Counted from the stretch's first letter, positions 23,675-31,697 are shown. The stretch: DNA of 51,509 bases from Clostridiales bacterium (GCA_022791685.1 JAAVZO010000018.1:1-51509), one strand, 5' to 3'. Numbers and translations are program-made. The notes: generated by a model from the letters alone, not told the origin.

Positions 23675-24724
23675 ATGAAGAAACTTGCAATGATAGGCTG
23701 CGGCGGTATTGGTGGATACCATCTTGGACATTTTGTTCAGTACAAGGATATTGAGCTCGCAGGATTTTGTGATTTAATTCTCGAGAGAGCAGAGAAGTTC
23801 GTAGAGATTGCCGGAAGCGGAAAGGCATACACTGATTTTATGCAGATGTATGATGAAGTCCAGCCTGATATGGTGTTTATCTGCATTCCGCCGTATGCAC
23901 ATGGGCTGATTGAGTTTGAAACGATCAGACGTGGTATACCGTTCTTTGTAGAGAAGCCGGTCGCGCTCGATATGTCGCTCGCAAATGAAATTTGCGCTAA
24001 GATAGAAGAGAAGGGGCTCATTACCGCGGTAGGATTCCAGTGCCGTTACGACACCATTAACGACGCGGCAAAGGATTATATCGCTAAGCACCCGATCGTT
24101 ACTGTAGCAGCGTCGCGCGTTGGCGGAATCCCGGACGCACCGTGGTGGAGAATCAAGTCGCAGAGCGGCGGTCAGTTGGTCGAGCAGACTATACATAACA
24201 TGGACATCCTGCGCTACCTGCTCGGTGAGCCAGACACTGTATATTCGGTTGCTGGACGTGGATTTGTAACTCAAGAGCAGTGCACCGGATATTTTACTGA
24301 TGATATTACGACAACGATCATCACCTTCAAGAGTGGAGTAACCGCTACGATGATGACCGGCTGCTATTCGACTAACGGCGCGTCGTGGGATTCGAAGATG
24401 ACCTTCGGAAGCAGAGATTCGCGTATGGATTATTTCCTCTGCTCGCACGTACATTTCTACGGACTCGATGACGCTGACAAAGCGGCTGAGATCGCCGGAG
24501 TCATCAAGGGAGACGGTATGCAGCGCCGCAATGAGAATGAGGTTGGTATCAAAGTCGGCGGTACGGTTGATTTTGGCACGGTATGCGACCGTACATTCGT
24601 CGACGCAGTACTCACCGGTGACGCATCGAAGATTCGCTCGCCGTATGCTGATGCGATGAAGACTGTGGCATTCACGCTCGCCTGCAACAAGTCGATGGAG
24701 ACTGGTATGCCAGTTAAGCTGTAA
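23675..24724 (+). CDS. Gfo/Idh/MocA-family oxidoreductase
   Basis: A 349-residue NAD(P)-dependent sugar or cyclitol dehydrogenase. The Rossmann start is LAMIGCGGIGGYHLGHF, followed by PDMVFICIPPYAHG and the family motif FFVEKPVALDMSLANEIC with the catalytic Lys of EKP near residue 94. GFQCRYD and GGQLVEQTIHNMDILRYLLGEP follow, the latter holding conserved His of the active site. Family members oxidise inositols, glucose-type sugars, and 3-keto or amino-sugar derivatives. AGGGAG lies 8-9 bases before the ATG. It is paired with the TIM-barrel isomerase, a combination typical of inositol-like or 3-keto-sugar catabolism. A paralogous pair in mirror orientation lies 3-4 kb downstream. A terminator follows within 13 bases. 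Confidence 0.88.
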   Translation: MKKLAMIGCGGIGGYHLGHFVQYKDIELAGFCDLILERAEKFVEIAGSGKAYTDFMQMYDEVQPDMVFICIPPYAHGLIEFETIRRGIPFFVEKPVALDMSLANEICAKIEEKGLITAVGFQCRYDTINDAAKDYIAKHPIVTVAASRVGGIPDAPWWRIKSQSGGQLVEQTIHNMDILRYLLGEPDTVYSVAGRGFVTQEQCTGYFTDDITTTIITFKSGVTATMMTGCYSTNGASWDSKMTFGSRDSRMDYFLCSHVHFYGLDDADKAAEIAGVIKGDGMQRRNENEVGIKVGGTVDFGTVCDRTFVDAVLTGDASKIRSPYADAMKTVAFTLACNKSMETGMPVKL

Positions 24725-24736
24725 GATAGATTTAAT

Positions 24737-24766
24737 AAAAAGGAACGCCTTTTGGCGTTCCTTTTT
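24737..24766 (+). terminator. Terminator after the first isomerase-dehydrogenase pair
   Basis: A 13-bp stem (24737-24749 with 24754-24766) ends in a T-run. Confidence 0.9.
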
Positions 24767-24814
24767 TGTCAAAGCCCCAGCTATGCAGAGGTATTTATGA
24801 GCGGATATAAGTAT

Positions 24815-26248
24815 TCATTTTTCCAAAAGCTTTGCCAGATCGGTTTCAATCTTGCCTTTGATAGCTTCATACTCGGACATGAAATTTTGATTTTGGTTCA
24901 CTATAGATGTACCTACAAGATTGGATGAGCCGCCGATGTTATATAGCGCATTAAAATCAAGATATGTTGAGTCAAATATTAGATCAATAACCTGCACATT
25001 TTCTTCATTGCGGCTGACCTTACCCTTTATAAGCACTTCAAACAGCGCGGGTCTGACGATTTCATATGATTTGTAGCACATTGCTTCCATTACATATCCA
25101 GTGAGCTCGTTATCTTTGACAGTCATAGGAACTGCCACTCCTCCGAGACACCAGCCGTTCAGAAATGAATAATATTCATCCTGCGCTTCGTCATATTTCG
25201 GTACAGGAAGGATTCCAAAATCCGAATCCATATCTCGGAAGTCGGAAATAATTATCGACATGGAATTGCCAAAGAATAACGCCCGATCTTCTTTGAAAAC
25301 GTTGGTGCTTTTTGTTCCGATATCATTATCGAATTCCATTATTCCGCGTTCGTCTAAAATTGACTGCACCTTTTCAATTATATCGATCGATTTAGCGCTG
25401 GCGATGTTTATTTTTACATCAGAACCTTCGATCTCACTTAACTTGCCTCCAGCTCCTACATAATGCGCATTGCCAGTTATCGCAGTTTTAACGTAAATGT
25501 ACCCGTAAAAGTCGTTATCATAGTCGATGCTCCCGTCTCCGTTCAGATCTCGAGTTTTGTCCTTTGTCAGTTCACTTAAACGGTCGAGCGTCCATTTGCC
25601 GTCGAGCACCAGTTCAAAAAGATCCGGCAGCTGATAATCCTTGGCTAAATTCATGTTATACGTCATTACATATGGCGAATAATATTTTTGAGGTGAAATA
25701 TCTCCCATTGTAATATATATCTTGTTGTTTATCTGTGTGTTGTTCCAGATTCCTGGCGACCACCAGCCGCCTTGGAGGTCAAGATACGGCAGCGTATTCA
25801 TATCAAGCAGCAAGCTGCTGTTTTTTAATGTTAGAAGTCCTCCTAATGCCTCACCGAAAATAACGTTGTAGTTGTCCTCGTCTGCAAGCACAGAATTCTT
25901 AACAATCGTTGTCACTTCGGCAGACGTACCAAGTCCGATACATTCGATGTTTATATTACAGAGTTCCTCAACAAATCTATCCCGCTCTACAAGCGCATCG
26001 TTGACTACGTCGCCGGTAGCCTCATCGTCTGCAAAGTTCCGGCGGGCAGCATAGTGAGGTCCGATCATAGTAAAGGTTTTTCCTTCAAAATCTTTTTTGC
26101 CAAGCTTATCATAATATGATAGCTCAAGTTCTGCCGACGTACTGTCATTCAAATCTGACTCGTTTGTTTCAATGTTTTCGTTTCCTTGACATGATACGAT
26201 ACCTGCTAACATCGAGGTCAGCACTATGTAAACAATGAATTTTTTCAT
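24815..26248 (-). CDS. ABC-type sugar-binding lipoprotein without adjacent permeases
   Basis: A 477-residue exported lipoprotein with lipobox ending in Cys20 (LAGIVSCQGNEN). The mature part shows features of family-1-type extracellular solute-binding proteins: FEGKTFTMIGPHYAARRNF, INNKIYITMGDISPQ, PYVMTYNMNLAKDY and LSELTKDKT. The segment DLNGDGSIDYDNDFYGY resembles a calcium-binding loop of EF-hand/dockerin type, which also occurs in some binding proteins of this kind. Permease and ATPase genes are not next to it, so it either uses a distant transporter or acts as a receptor. It follows the TIM-barrel and Gfo/Idh genes on the same strand with a 54-base gap that holds a hairpin between the ribosome-binding site and the ATG. 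Confidence 0.82.
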   Translation of the reverse strand: MKKFIVYIVLTSMLAGIVSCQGNENIETNESDLNDSTSAELELSYYDKLGKKDFEGKTFTMIGPHYAARRNFADDEATGDVVNDALVERDRFVEELCNINIECIGLGTSAEVTTIVKNSVLADEDNYNVIFGEALGGLLTLKNSSLLLDMNTLPYLDLQGGWWSPGIWNNTQINNKIYITMGDISPQKYYSPYVMTYNMNLAKDYQLPDLFELVLDGKWTLDRLSELTKDKTRDLNGDGSIDYDNDFYGYIYVKTAITGNAHYVGAGGKLSEIEGSDVKINIASAKSIDIIEKVQSILDERGIMEFDNDIGTKSTNVFKEDRALFFGNSMSIIISDFRDMDSDFGILPVPKYDEAQDEYYSFLNGWCLGGVAVPMTVKDNELTGYVMEAMCYKSYEIVRPALFEVLIKGKVSRNEENVQVIDLIFDSTYLDFNALYNIGGSSNLVGTSIVNQNQNFMSEYEAIKGKIETDLAKLLEK

Positions 26249-26256
26249 ACTTATGA

Positions 26257-26302
26257 CCGTGAATTTTACACGGCGATTTATCGCCGTGTAAAATGTTTCC
26301 TT
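26257..26302 (-). promoter_or_regulatory. Hairpin between ribosome-binding site and start of the binding-lipoprotein gene
   Basis: Read leftward: GAAAGGA (near 26301-26295), then a 14-bp perfect stem (26294-26281 with 26276-26263, loop of 4), then about 14 bases to the ATG at 26248. No closer Shine-Dalgarno sequence is visible. Confidence 0.6.
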
Positions 26303-27148
26303 TCAGTTATAATATTTGTTTGTGATCACCTTCAAATATGATATTGCTTTTTCTATTTCCTCATTCTGATTACCGCCGGATAGCTCGCGCTCGATTATCA
26401 CATATCGATCGTATCCGCACTTATGCAGCTGTTCGAAAACCTTATCAAAGTCCACATAACCAGTTCCGATAGTTGCTTCTCGGCCCAATTTGCGTGGGTC
26501 AGTCGGCGGAAATCCGTCTTTAGCGTGCATATTGCGAATATATTTTCCAAATGTATATATTGCATCCACCGGGTTGCCGTAGCCGTACATGATCAGATTT
26601 GCAGTGTCGAAATTCACGAAAAGATTATCGAGCCCACTGTCGCAGATAAGCCGCAGCAGAGTGACTGGAGACTCGGCTCCGGTCTCAAACAGCAGATTCA
26701 TGCCGTTTTTCTTTAATTCCGTACCTATTAAACGAACGCTGCACAGCATTTCAGCATATGCGCTCTCAAATGGATCATTAGGTATAAATCCTGCGTGGAT
26801 CACCATATCGCTTACGTCCAACCGCTTCATAAATGGAATGGCCGAGAATAGATATTCGAGTCGCTTTTCGCGGAAGGCGGGGACGTTGATTCCAGCGTTT
26901 TTGTAGTCGTAGTAATTGTCCCAGCAATACCATCCGCTGCGATAGCCGCAGAATTGCGCTGAAATTTCGATACCGTTCGCTTTTGCAGATTCGCGGATCG
27001 TATCGGCATCCTCGGGTTTGTAGCTCACCGGCTTATATACAAGCTGACATGATTCAAGTCCCATAGCTGCAACGGCGGCGAATTTTTCATCACAGACCGC
27101 ACGAAGTTCGGCGCTCTCAGGAATTCTAACAAGTGTTCCGTATTTCAT
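26303..27148 (-). CDS. Sugar phosphate isomerase/epimerase (second copy type)
   Basis: A 281-residue TIM-barrel protein of the xylose isomerase-like superfamily, from the same broad family as the protein at 22.8 kb but only distantly similar. Barrel-end metal or active-site residues are visible in MGLESCQLVYKP, MVIHAGFIPND, NLLFETGAESP (Glu), FVNFDTANLIMYG (Asp), IRNMHAKDGFPP (His) and DRYVIIERELSGG (Glu). GAAAGGA lies 6 bases before the ATG. It starts 16 bases after the Gfo/Idh gene and precedes the sugar-binding lipoprotein, giving an operon dehydrogenase-isomerase-binding protein. Likely acts on the keto sugar produced by the dehydrogenase; substrate unknown. Confidence 0.85.
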   Translation of the reverse strand: MKYGTLVRIPESAELRAVCDEKFAAVAAMGLESCQLVYKPVSYKPEDADTIRESAKANGIEISAQFCGYRSGWYCWDNYYDYKNAGINVPAFREKRLEYLFSAIPFMKRLDVSDMVIHAGFIPNDPFESAYAEMLCSVRLIGTELKKNGMNLLFETGAESPVTLLRLICDSGLDNLFVNFDTANLIMYGYGNPVDAIYTFGKYIRNMHAKDGFPPTDPRKLGREATIGTGYVDFDKVFEQLHKCGYDRYVIIERELSGGNQNEEIEKAISYLKVITNKYYN

Positions 27149-27164
27149 TTTTTCTTCCTTTCGT

Positions 27165-28244
27165 TCAGTTTTTTATGAGCTCAGAAATTTTGACCGCTCT
27201 GCCGGTTTCACTGGAAAGCTTCGCGGCATCTACGGCTACCTGACTGTAAATGCCCTCTGAGATCGCAGCGGCATATGCATCTGGATGACCGCGCAGCAGA
27301 TCTATGAATGAACGGCTTTGTATTTGTCCGCCGGTTTTGAATTCGTCGGGGATAACCACCTCTTTGAAGGAGTTTGTCGATATATCTTCGCCGGTGCAGC
27401 GCAGAAGACGCTGTTTCCCGTTTTCGTATATAAAGCGCAGAGCTCCTTTAGAGCCTATCACATAGAATTCGATAGTATCCTTTTCTGTGCTTACTGTGCG
27501 TGATATCCGGACATCGGCACCGATACCGCTTTTAAGGCGGCAAACTACATTTGCCCAGTCGTCGGTAGTTACGTCAGCCCATTCGTCAGAATCAAGCTTT
27601 TGCCGACGTTTGACGATAATTCCACGGTCGCAATAGACATTTTCAAATTCTTCACCGAAGAAGCGTATCATATCAAACATATGAGAGCCGAGATCACACA
27701 GTACACCAGTACCAGCGCGCTCTTCCTGAAAACGCCATTCGAGTCTGCGTCCCTTCCAGAGACCGCTGTCTTTCACACAGTTGATGTAAATATGATACAG
27801 TTCGCCAAGCTCTCCCTGATCGATCAGATACTTCATGTAGCGCGGATGTTCGCGGTATCGCCATGAAAAGCAGACAAATACCGGCAGATCGGTTTCCCTT
27901 GACTTTTTCTCCAACGCAAGACTTTCCTCAAAGTTCATTCCGATCGGCTTTTCGACACTGACCGGATATCCGGCATCAAGAGCCGCCAGCGCAATTTTTA
28001 CATGCACATCGTTAGATGTACAGATATCCACAGCATCTGCTTTGTGGCTGGCGAGAAGCTCCTTATAGTCGGTAAATCGAGCGTCCTCTGGTAAATTGAG
28101 ATAGTCTCCGACACTTTTCAGCTTTTCGTGGTCTATGTCGCAGATCGCGGTGATCTCGCAGTCATCACACTTGAGATATCCCGGGATGTGAGCGCCGCGG
28201 CATATACCTCCGGTACCGATAAGTCCGATCCTGATTTTTTTCAT
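27165..28244 (-). CDS. Gfo/Idh/MocA-family oxidoreductase (second copy type)
   Basis: A 359-residue NAD(P)-dependent oxidoreductase. The Rossmann motif is IGLIGTGGICRGAHIPGYLKC, then AVDICTSNDVHVKIALAALDAGYPVSVEKPIGMNF (in parts: VDICTSNDVH and SVEKPIGMNFEESLALE) with the catalytic EKP Lys. FVCFSWRYREHPRY and GVLCDLGSHMFDMIRFFG carry the substrate-side His. It heads an operon running leftward through the TIM-barrel isomerase to the binding lipoprotein, from a promoter at 28284-28312. The ribosome-binding site is GGGGG 8-12 bases before ATG. An AraC regulator is divergent, so the arrangement mirrors the one at 21.8-24.7 kb. The substrate may be an amino sugar or glycoside derivative given nagA and nagB nearby; that is inference. 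Confidence 0.88.
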   Translation of the reverse strand: MKKIRIGLIGTGGICRGAHIPGYLKCDDCEITAICDIDHEKLKSVGDYLNLPEDARFTDYKELLASHKADAVDICTSNDVHVKIALAALDAGYPVSVEKPIGMNFEESLALEKKSRETDLPVFVCFSWRYREHPRYMKYLIDQGELGELYHIYINCVKDSGLWKGRRLEWRFQEERAGTGVLCDLGSHMFDMIRFFGEEFENVYCDRGIIVKRRQKLDSDEWADVTTDDWANVVCRLKSGIGADVRISRTVSTEKDTIEFYVIGSKGALRFIYENGKQRLLRCTGEDISTNSFKEVVIPDEFKTGGQIQSRSFIDLLRGHPDAYAAAISEGIYSQVAVDAAKLSSETGRAVKISELIKN

Positions 28245-28283
28245 GATATTTTCCCCCTGAGTGTAGTTTTTATTTACACACTA

Positions 28284-28312
28284 ATTATAACTGAAAAATT
28301 CGATTATTGCAA
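28284..28312 (-). promoter_or_regulatory. Promoter for the leftward dehydrogenase-isomerase-binding protein operon
   Basis: Read leftward: TTGCAA (28312-28307), 17 bases, TATAAT (28289-28284). Confidence 0.75.
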
Positions 28313-28374
28313 GGGAGTATTTGCTCATATTTAGGTATGATTCGCTTTTTTCTTTATAAACGAGCTCAAATCCC

Positions 28375-28403
28375 TTGACTTTTTGTATATTATTGTGTAA
28401 AAT
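28375..28403 (+). promoter_or_regulatory. Promoter for the AraC-nagA unit
   Basis: TTGACT (28375-28380), 17 bases, TAAAAT (28398-28403). It leaves only about 15 bases of leader before the first possible start of the AraC gene. Confidence 0.7.
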
Positions 28404-28425
28404 ATAGTTACATCATGTAAAGAAG

Positions 28426-29244
28426 GTGAACGCTATTCAAAAGCTGAAGATCAACGAATTGACTCATACCGATTTCGATATACGCAATATTACTTCCCGT
28501 CATGAGGATTTTATGACCGGCATTGAGAACAACTATTTATCCTATGGACGCGAGCATAATCTGCTGCATATAGTAACTTCCGGCAAACGATTGTATATTT
28601 CGGAGGAGCGATTCATTGTTCCTACAGGAACGATAATTTTCATTCCAGAGGGGACCCGGTATATTACTCGTGCGCTGGCAAACCGCGATTGTGGGTGCAG
28701 CGGTATCGGTATTTGCTTTGATTTATATGGAGCTGATGGAAACAAGCTGGCTCTTGAGCAAGGGATAATGCACGATTGGAGCGATTACCATAATCTCTTC
28801 ATCAAGCTATTTCTCGATATCAGCCAATGCTGCCGCGAATCCTCATATTATGTGCTGCGCACTAAAAGCCTTATGTTCCAGCTGCTTTCGCGTCTTACCT
28901 GTGACAATGGCGCTGATCAGCTTACACGCAGTATTATTGCGCCTGCGCTTACCTTTATTGCCGGACATTATTGCGACAATCTTCCAGTTAAGGCTTATGC
29001 CGATACGTGCAATATGAGCGAGAGCTACTTTCGAAAAAAGTTTATCGAATACACTGGTATGTCTCCGATCGAGTACCGTAATCAGCTGCGGTTTTCGGAG
29101 GCGCGAAGATTATATTCGGAAGGGCTTGGGTTGCAGGAGATCGCAGAAGTGCTGGGATTTTCGGATGCCGGATATCTGTGTAAGCTGTACAGACGACGTA
29201 CAGGAGTATCGATAAAGGACGACAGTAATTATGATGTTGTATGA
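28426..29244 (+). CDS. AraC-family regulator in front of nagA
   Basis: A regulator of about 272 residues with a cupin-like sensor part (VPTGTIIFIPEGTRYITRALA near residues 66-86) and a C-terminal AraC DNA-binding domain: LPVKAYADTCNMSESYFRKKF and LQEIAEVLGFSDAGYLCKLYRRRTG as the two HTHs. The start is uncertain. The frame opens with GTG at 28426, which overlaps the AGAAGG ribosome-binding sequence, so an ATT about 9 bases on or a later TTG could be used. It is divergent from the dehydrogenase operon and 32 bases upstream of nagA with no promoter between, so it may control both and be co-transcribed with nagA-nagB. Confidence 0.83.
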   Translation: MNAIQKLKINELTHTDFDIRNITSRHEDFMTGIENNYLSYGREHNLLHIVTSGKRLYISEERFIVPTGTIIFIPEGTRYITRALANRDCGCSGIGICFDLYGADGNKLALEQGIMHDWSDYHNLFIKLFLDISQCCRESSYYVLRTKSLMFQLLSRLTCDNGADQLTRSIIAPALTFIAGHYCDNLPVKAYADTCNMSESYFRKKFIEYTGMSPIEYRNQLRFSEARRLYSEGLGLQEIAEVLGFSDAGYLCKLYRRRTGVSIKDDSNYDVV

Positions 29245-29276
29245 TAATTTATAACAAATAAAGAAAGGATTTTGAT

Positions 29277-30425
29277 ATGGTAATAAAAAACGGCAGGATA
29301 GTTCTGCCGGAAAAAATTATAACTTCTGATCTAACCATTCGCGACGGTCGTATAACCGCATTTGAGGCAGACGACAGCGAGGTTTTTGATGCGGACGGTA
29401 TGTATGTCTGTCCAGGATTTGTGGATATCCACACTCATGGCGGGGGAGGTTTCGATTTTATGGACGACAGCGACGAAGCTTTTGCCGGAGCGTTGGATTT
29501 TCATTTGAAAAACGGTACGACTGCTATACTTCCGAGCTCAGTGACAGCCTCTGTTGAAGATATTTCCGCTATGCTGGAACGTACTCGCCGCTTTATGGGA
29601 CGTGAAGGAATAAATGTTTTAGGTGTGCACGCCGAGGGACCATATCTGTCGTTGAAAAATAAAGGCGCTCAAGCTGTAAAATATCTTAGAGCTCCAGCGC
29701 TTGATGACTATTCGTTTTTACTTGAAAATTGTGATGTGGTAAAAATTGTTACGTTGTCTCCGGAGCTTGCAGGCGCGGCTGAGATGACGCGGCGGCTAAC
29801 TGAGGCGGGAATTGTAGTCAGCGGCGGTCATGATGACGGCTGCAAGCCGCTTATCATGCCAGCAATAGAAGCTGGACTGTGCCATGCGACACATCTGTGG
29901 TGTGCGATGTCTACTGTGACCCGATACAACGGCAAACGCGTGCCGGGGTTGTGTGAGATCGCGTTGACGGATGATCGAATAACTGCTGAAATTATCGCTG
30001 ATCTGCACCATCTGCCGCCTGAGCTTGTGCAGATCATATATCGCTGCAAGGGACCTGAACAGCTGTGTGTCGTTTCGGATTGCCTGCGCGCCGGAGGAAT
30101 GCCCGACGACGGCAGGGTATACAGCTTGGGTTCAGGAGACGATACTACGGAATTTATTGTGCGCGATGGGGCAGCAAGTCTTCTTGACGGCTCTCGTTTG
30201 GCGGGGAGCATTCAACCTTTGTCGAGGATGGTAGCAAATTTAGTCAGGGAATGCGGAATATCATTTCATGAGGCTGTGCGCATTGCATCGCTTACTCCGG
30301 CAAAAACGGTTGGAGCCGCGTCTGAGCTTGGCTCTATCGAGGTTGGCAAGCGTGCTGATCTGTGTCTGATGACGCAAGATTATGAGGTAGCCGCTGTGGT
30401 CGTTGGCGGTAAGTTTATTAAATAA
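29277..30425 (+). CDS. nagA: N-acetylglucosamine-6-phosphate deacetylase
   Basis: NagA removes the acetyl group from GlcNAc-6-phosphate, giving glucosamine-6-phosphate for NagB or wall synthesis. The 382-residue amidohydrolase has VDIHTHGGGGFDFMDDSDEA near residues 52-71 (metal or structural His pair), GVHAEGPYLSLKNKGAQ near 118-134 with the metal-binding Glu, SGGHDDGCKP, and CHATHLWCAMS with metal-binding His. VVSDCLRAGGMPDD near 262-275 holds the catalytic Asp, and ASLTPAKTVGAASELGSIEVGKRADL is the usual ending. AAAGGA lies 7 bases before the ATG. It lies between AraC and the nagB-like gene, with a long structured leader before nagB, so these enzymes act in sequence on acetylated amino sugars. 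Confidence 0.92.
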   Translation: MVIKNGRIVLPEKIITSDLTIRDGRITAFEADDSEVFDADGMYVCPGFVDIHTHGGGGFDFMDDSDEAFAGALDFHLKNGTTAILPSSVTASVEDISAMLERTRRFMGREGINVLGVHAEGPYLSLKNKGAQAVKYLRAPALDDYSFLLENCDVVKIVTLSPELAGAAEMTRRLTEAGIVVSGGHDDGCKPLIMPAIEAGLCHATHLWCAMSTVTRYNGKRVPGLCEIALTDDRITAEIIADLHHLPPELVQIIYRCKGPEQLCVVSDCLRAGGMPDDGRVYSLGSGDDTTEFIVRDGAASLLDGSRLAGSIQPLSRMVANLVRECGISFHEAVRIASLTPAKTVGAASELGSIEVGKRADLCLMTQDYEVAAVVVGGKFIK

Positions 30426-30434
30426 ATGAGGATA

Positions 30435-30458
30435 GCGTGAAAAATAAATTTTTCACGC
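30435..30458 (+). repeat. Hairpin after nagA
   Basis: A 10-bp perfect stem (30435-30444 with 30449-30458) and loop TAAA, just upstream of the shared leader element. It may weaken read-through from nagA or protect the nagA 3' end. Confidence 0.6.
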
Positions 30459-30459
30459 C

Positions 30460-30568
30460 ACGAATTTTTGACTTCGCTGTCGCAGACAGCGATTTCGCAA
30501 GCGAAATCGTCACAAATATCGACAAGAAAGGTAGACTTCACTAACGTGAAGTCATGGTAATTATTATG
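30460..30568 (+). promoter_or_regulatory. Structured leader element of nagB, homologous to the malQ leader
   Basis: Contains hairpin GCTGTC-GCA-GACAGC (30476-30490), hairpin 30490-30498 with 30501-30509, ribosome-binding sequence AAAGG (30527-30531), an 8-bp perfect stem (30534-30541 with 30546-30553), an ATG directly after it (30554) and the in-frame ATG at 30566. A 49-base block (30485-30533) is matched at 45741-45790 with three substitutions and one added base. Confidence 0.7.
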
Positions 30569-31387
30569 AACAATATTTATTTTTGCAAGCCGGATGAGCT
30601 TATGAAAAATTCGCGTTTACCATTGCGCGTTATGGAGAGCGAGGCTGATATGTATGAGGAAATGGCTGAAATCATGGCTTCTGTCATAGAAAAAAACGAT
30701 GGTGCACAGACTGTTATAATCTGTCCCGTAGGACCTATTGGTCAGTATCCTATCCTCGCCAATAAGATAAATGAGCGCCGTATAAGCTTGAAAAATTGTA
30801 TATTTATTAACATGGATGAATACCTTACCGATTCTGATGAGACTATCGCATATGATAGTTCATTGAGTTTTCACGCTATAATGGATAGACAGCTATATTC
30901 GCGAATAGATCCTGAGCTGATAATGCCTGAATCGCAGCGGATATTTCCTGAGCCGGGACATGAAGCGGAGATTGACGCTCTGATTGACAGCTTTGAGAAA
31001 ATAGATTGTTGTCTAACTGGAGTCGGTATTAACGGGCACATAGCTTTCAATGAGCCGCCTGAGCCAGATGATGATATTACGGATGAAGAATTTGAGCAAA
31101 TCGACACTCGCTGTCTCGATATTTCACGGGAAACTATAACTAATAATGGCGCTCACAAAATTTTAGGCGCATTGGATATCTTTCCTCGTCGCTGTATTTC
31201 GCTTGGTATGCGTCAGCTGCTTAAAGCGCGTGTGCTGAAGGTATATCTGTACTGCGATTGGCAGTGGGGAATAATGCGCAAGGGCGCGCTTAGTGCGCCT
31301 ACCAAAACTGCTCCAGTCACATTTTTACAGAATCATTCCGGCAGCGAAATGGTCGTAACGCGTAAATTGTTTGAATTTATGCTGTAA
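30566..31387 (+). CDS. nagB: Glucosamine-6-phosphate deaminase-like protein (NagB family)
   Basis: NagB converts glucosamine-6-phosphate to fructose-6-phosphate and ammonia. This 273-residue protein has the fold's landmark motifs: FINMDEYLTDSDE (catalytic Asp of DEY), TGVGINGHIAFNEPPEP with active-site His and Glu, and a C-terminal region RRCISLGMRQLLKARVLKVYL. NGH instead of DGH also occurs in other Firmicute NagB proteins. The C-terminal half is divergent (CDWQWGIMRKGALSAPTKTAPVTFLQNH in parts, e.g. GALSAPTKTAPVTFLQNH), so another sugar-phosphate isomerase or deaminase role is possible. The start is taken at 30566 (MNNIYFCKP); the ATG at 30554 in the same frame adds MVII. Position after nagA supports the assignment. 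Confidence 0.8.
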   Translation: MNNIYFCKPDELMKNSRLPLRVMESEADMYEEMAEIMASVIEKNDGAQTVIICPVGPIGQYPILANKINERRISLKNCIFINMDEYLTDSDETIAYDSSLSFHAIMDRQLYSRIDPELIMPESQRIFPEPGHEAEIDALIDSFEKIDCCLTGVGINGHIAFNEPPEPDDDITDEEFEQIDTRCLDISRETITNNGAHKILGALDIFPRRCISLGMRQLLKARVLKVYLYCDWQWGIMRKGALSAPTKTAPVTFLQNHSGSEMVVTRKLFEFML

Positions 31388-31441
31388 CGGTGATGTGTAA
31401 ATATCATTTATTTAGTCTATATAGATGACACCATTGCTTGA
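31388..31441. other. Short spacer after nagB, no gene seen
   Basis: No terminator hairpin or gene is visible; the next element is the promoter and decayed phosphoribosyltransferase frame. Confidence 0.5.
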
Positions 31442-31693
31442 CCTGAAATATTTGACATTTTACTCAAGGTATGCTATACTACATTAGACATATTCTATAA
31501 GGAAAAATTCGAAAATGCAGTTCGTACAACCAAGCTTGTCGGCAGGCATGAGCTTAGTGTCAAAATGATAATCTTGCTTGATGATATCGTAACTACCGGT
31601 GTCTCGATTTTGGCGAGTGCAGAGCTGCTGTCAAATGCCGGCGCTTCATGTATTATTGCCGCTTCTATCGCTTTGACAGATCATAAATTGTGA
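31442..31693 (+). pseudogene. Decayed ComF-like phosphoribosyltransferase remnant
   Basis: An 83-codon open stretch without a start codon encodes the end of a type I phosphoribosyltransferase: RTTKLVGRHELSVKMIILLD then DDIVTTGVSILASAELLSNAGA, ending TDHKL. ILLDDIVTTGVSI is the PRPP-binding loop, most like ComF competence-associated proteins, whose C-terminal ends are of this kind; xanthine or adenine phosphoribosyltransferases are alternatives. The N-terminal two thirds are missing. The nearest ATG with a ribosome-binding site (31515, after AAGGA) is in another frame and stops after 17 codons, so no functional protein is expected. A promoter-like TTGACA-N17-TATACT (31452-31480) and a terminator flank it, so it may still be transcribed. 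Confidence 0.65.
31452..31480 (+). promoter_or_regulatory. Promoter-like sequence inside the comF-like remnant
   Basis: TTGACA (31452-31457), 17 bases, TATACT (31475-31480). It would make a transcript of about 250 bases ending at the terminator 31698-31730. Confidence 0.6.
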
Positions 31694-31697
31694 TGTT

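Noticed and set aside
31028..31033. Asn in place of Asp in the NagB active-site DGH motif as a sign of lost activity
   Set aside because: From my recollection other Firmicute NagB enzymes, including that of Bacillus subtilis, also have NGH, so the change is normal for the group.
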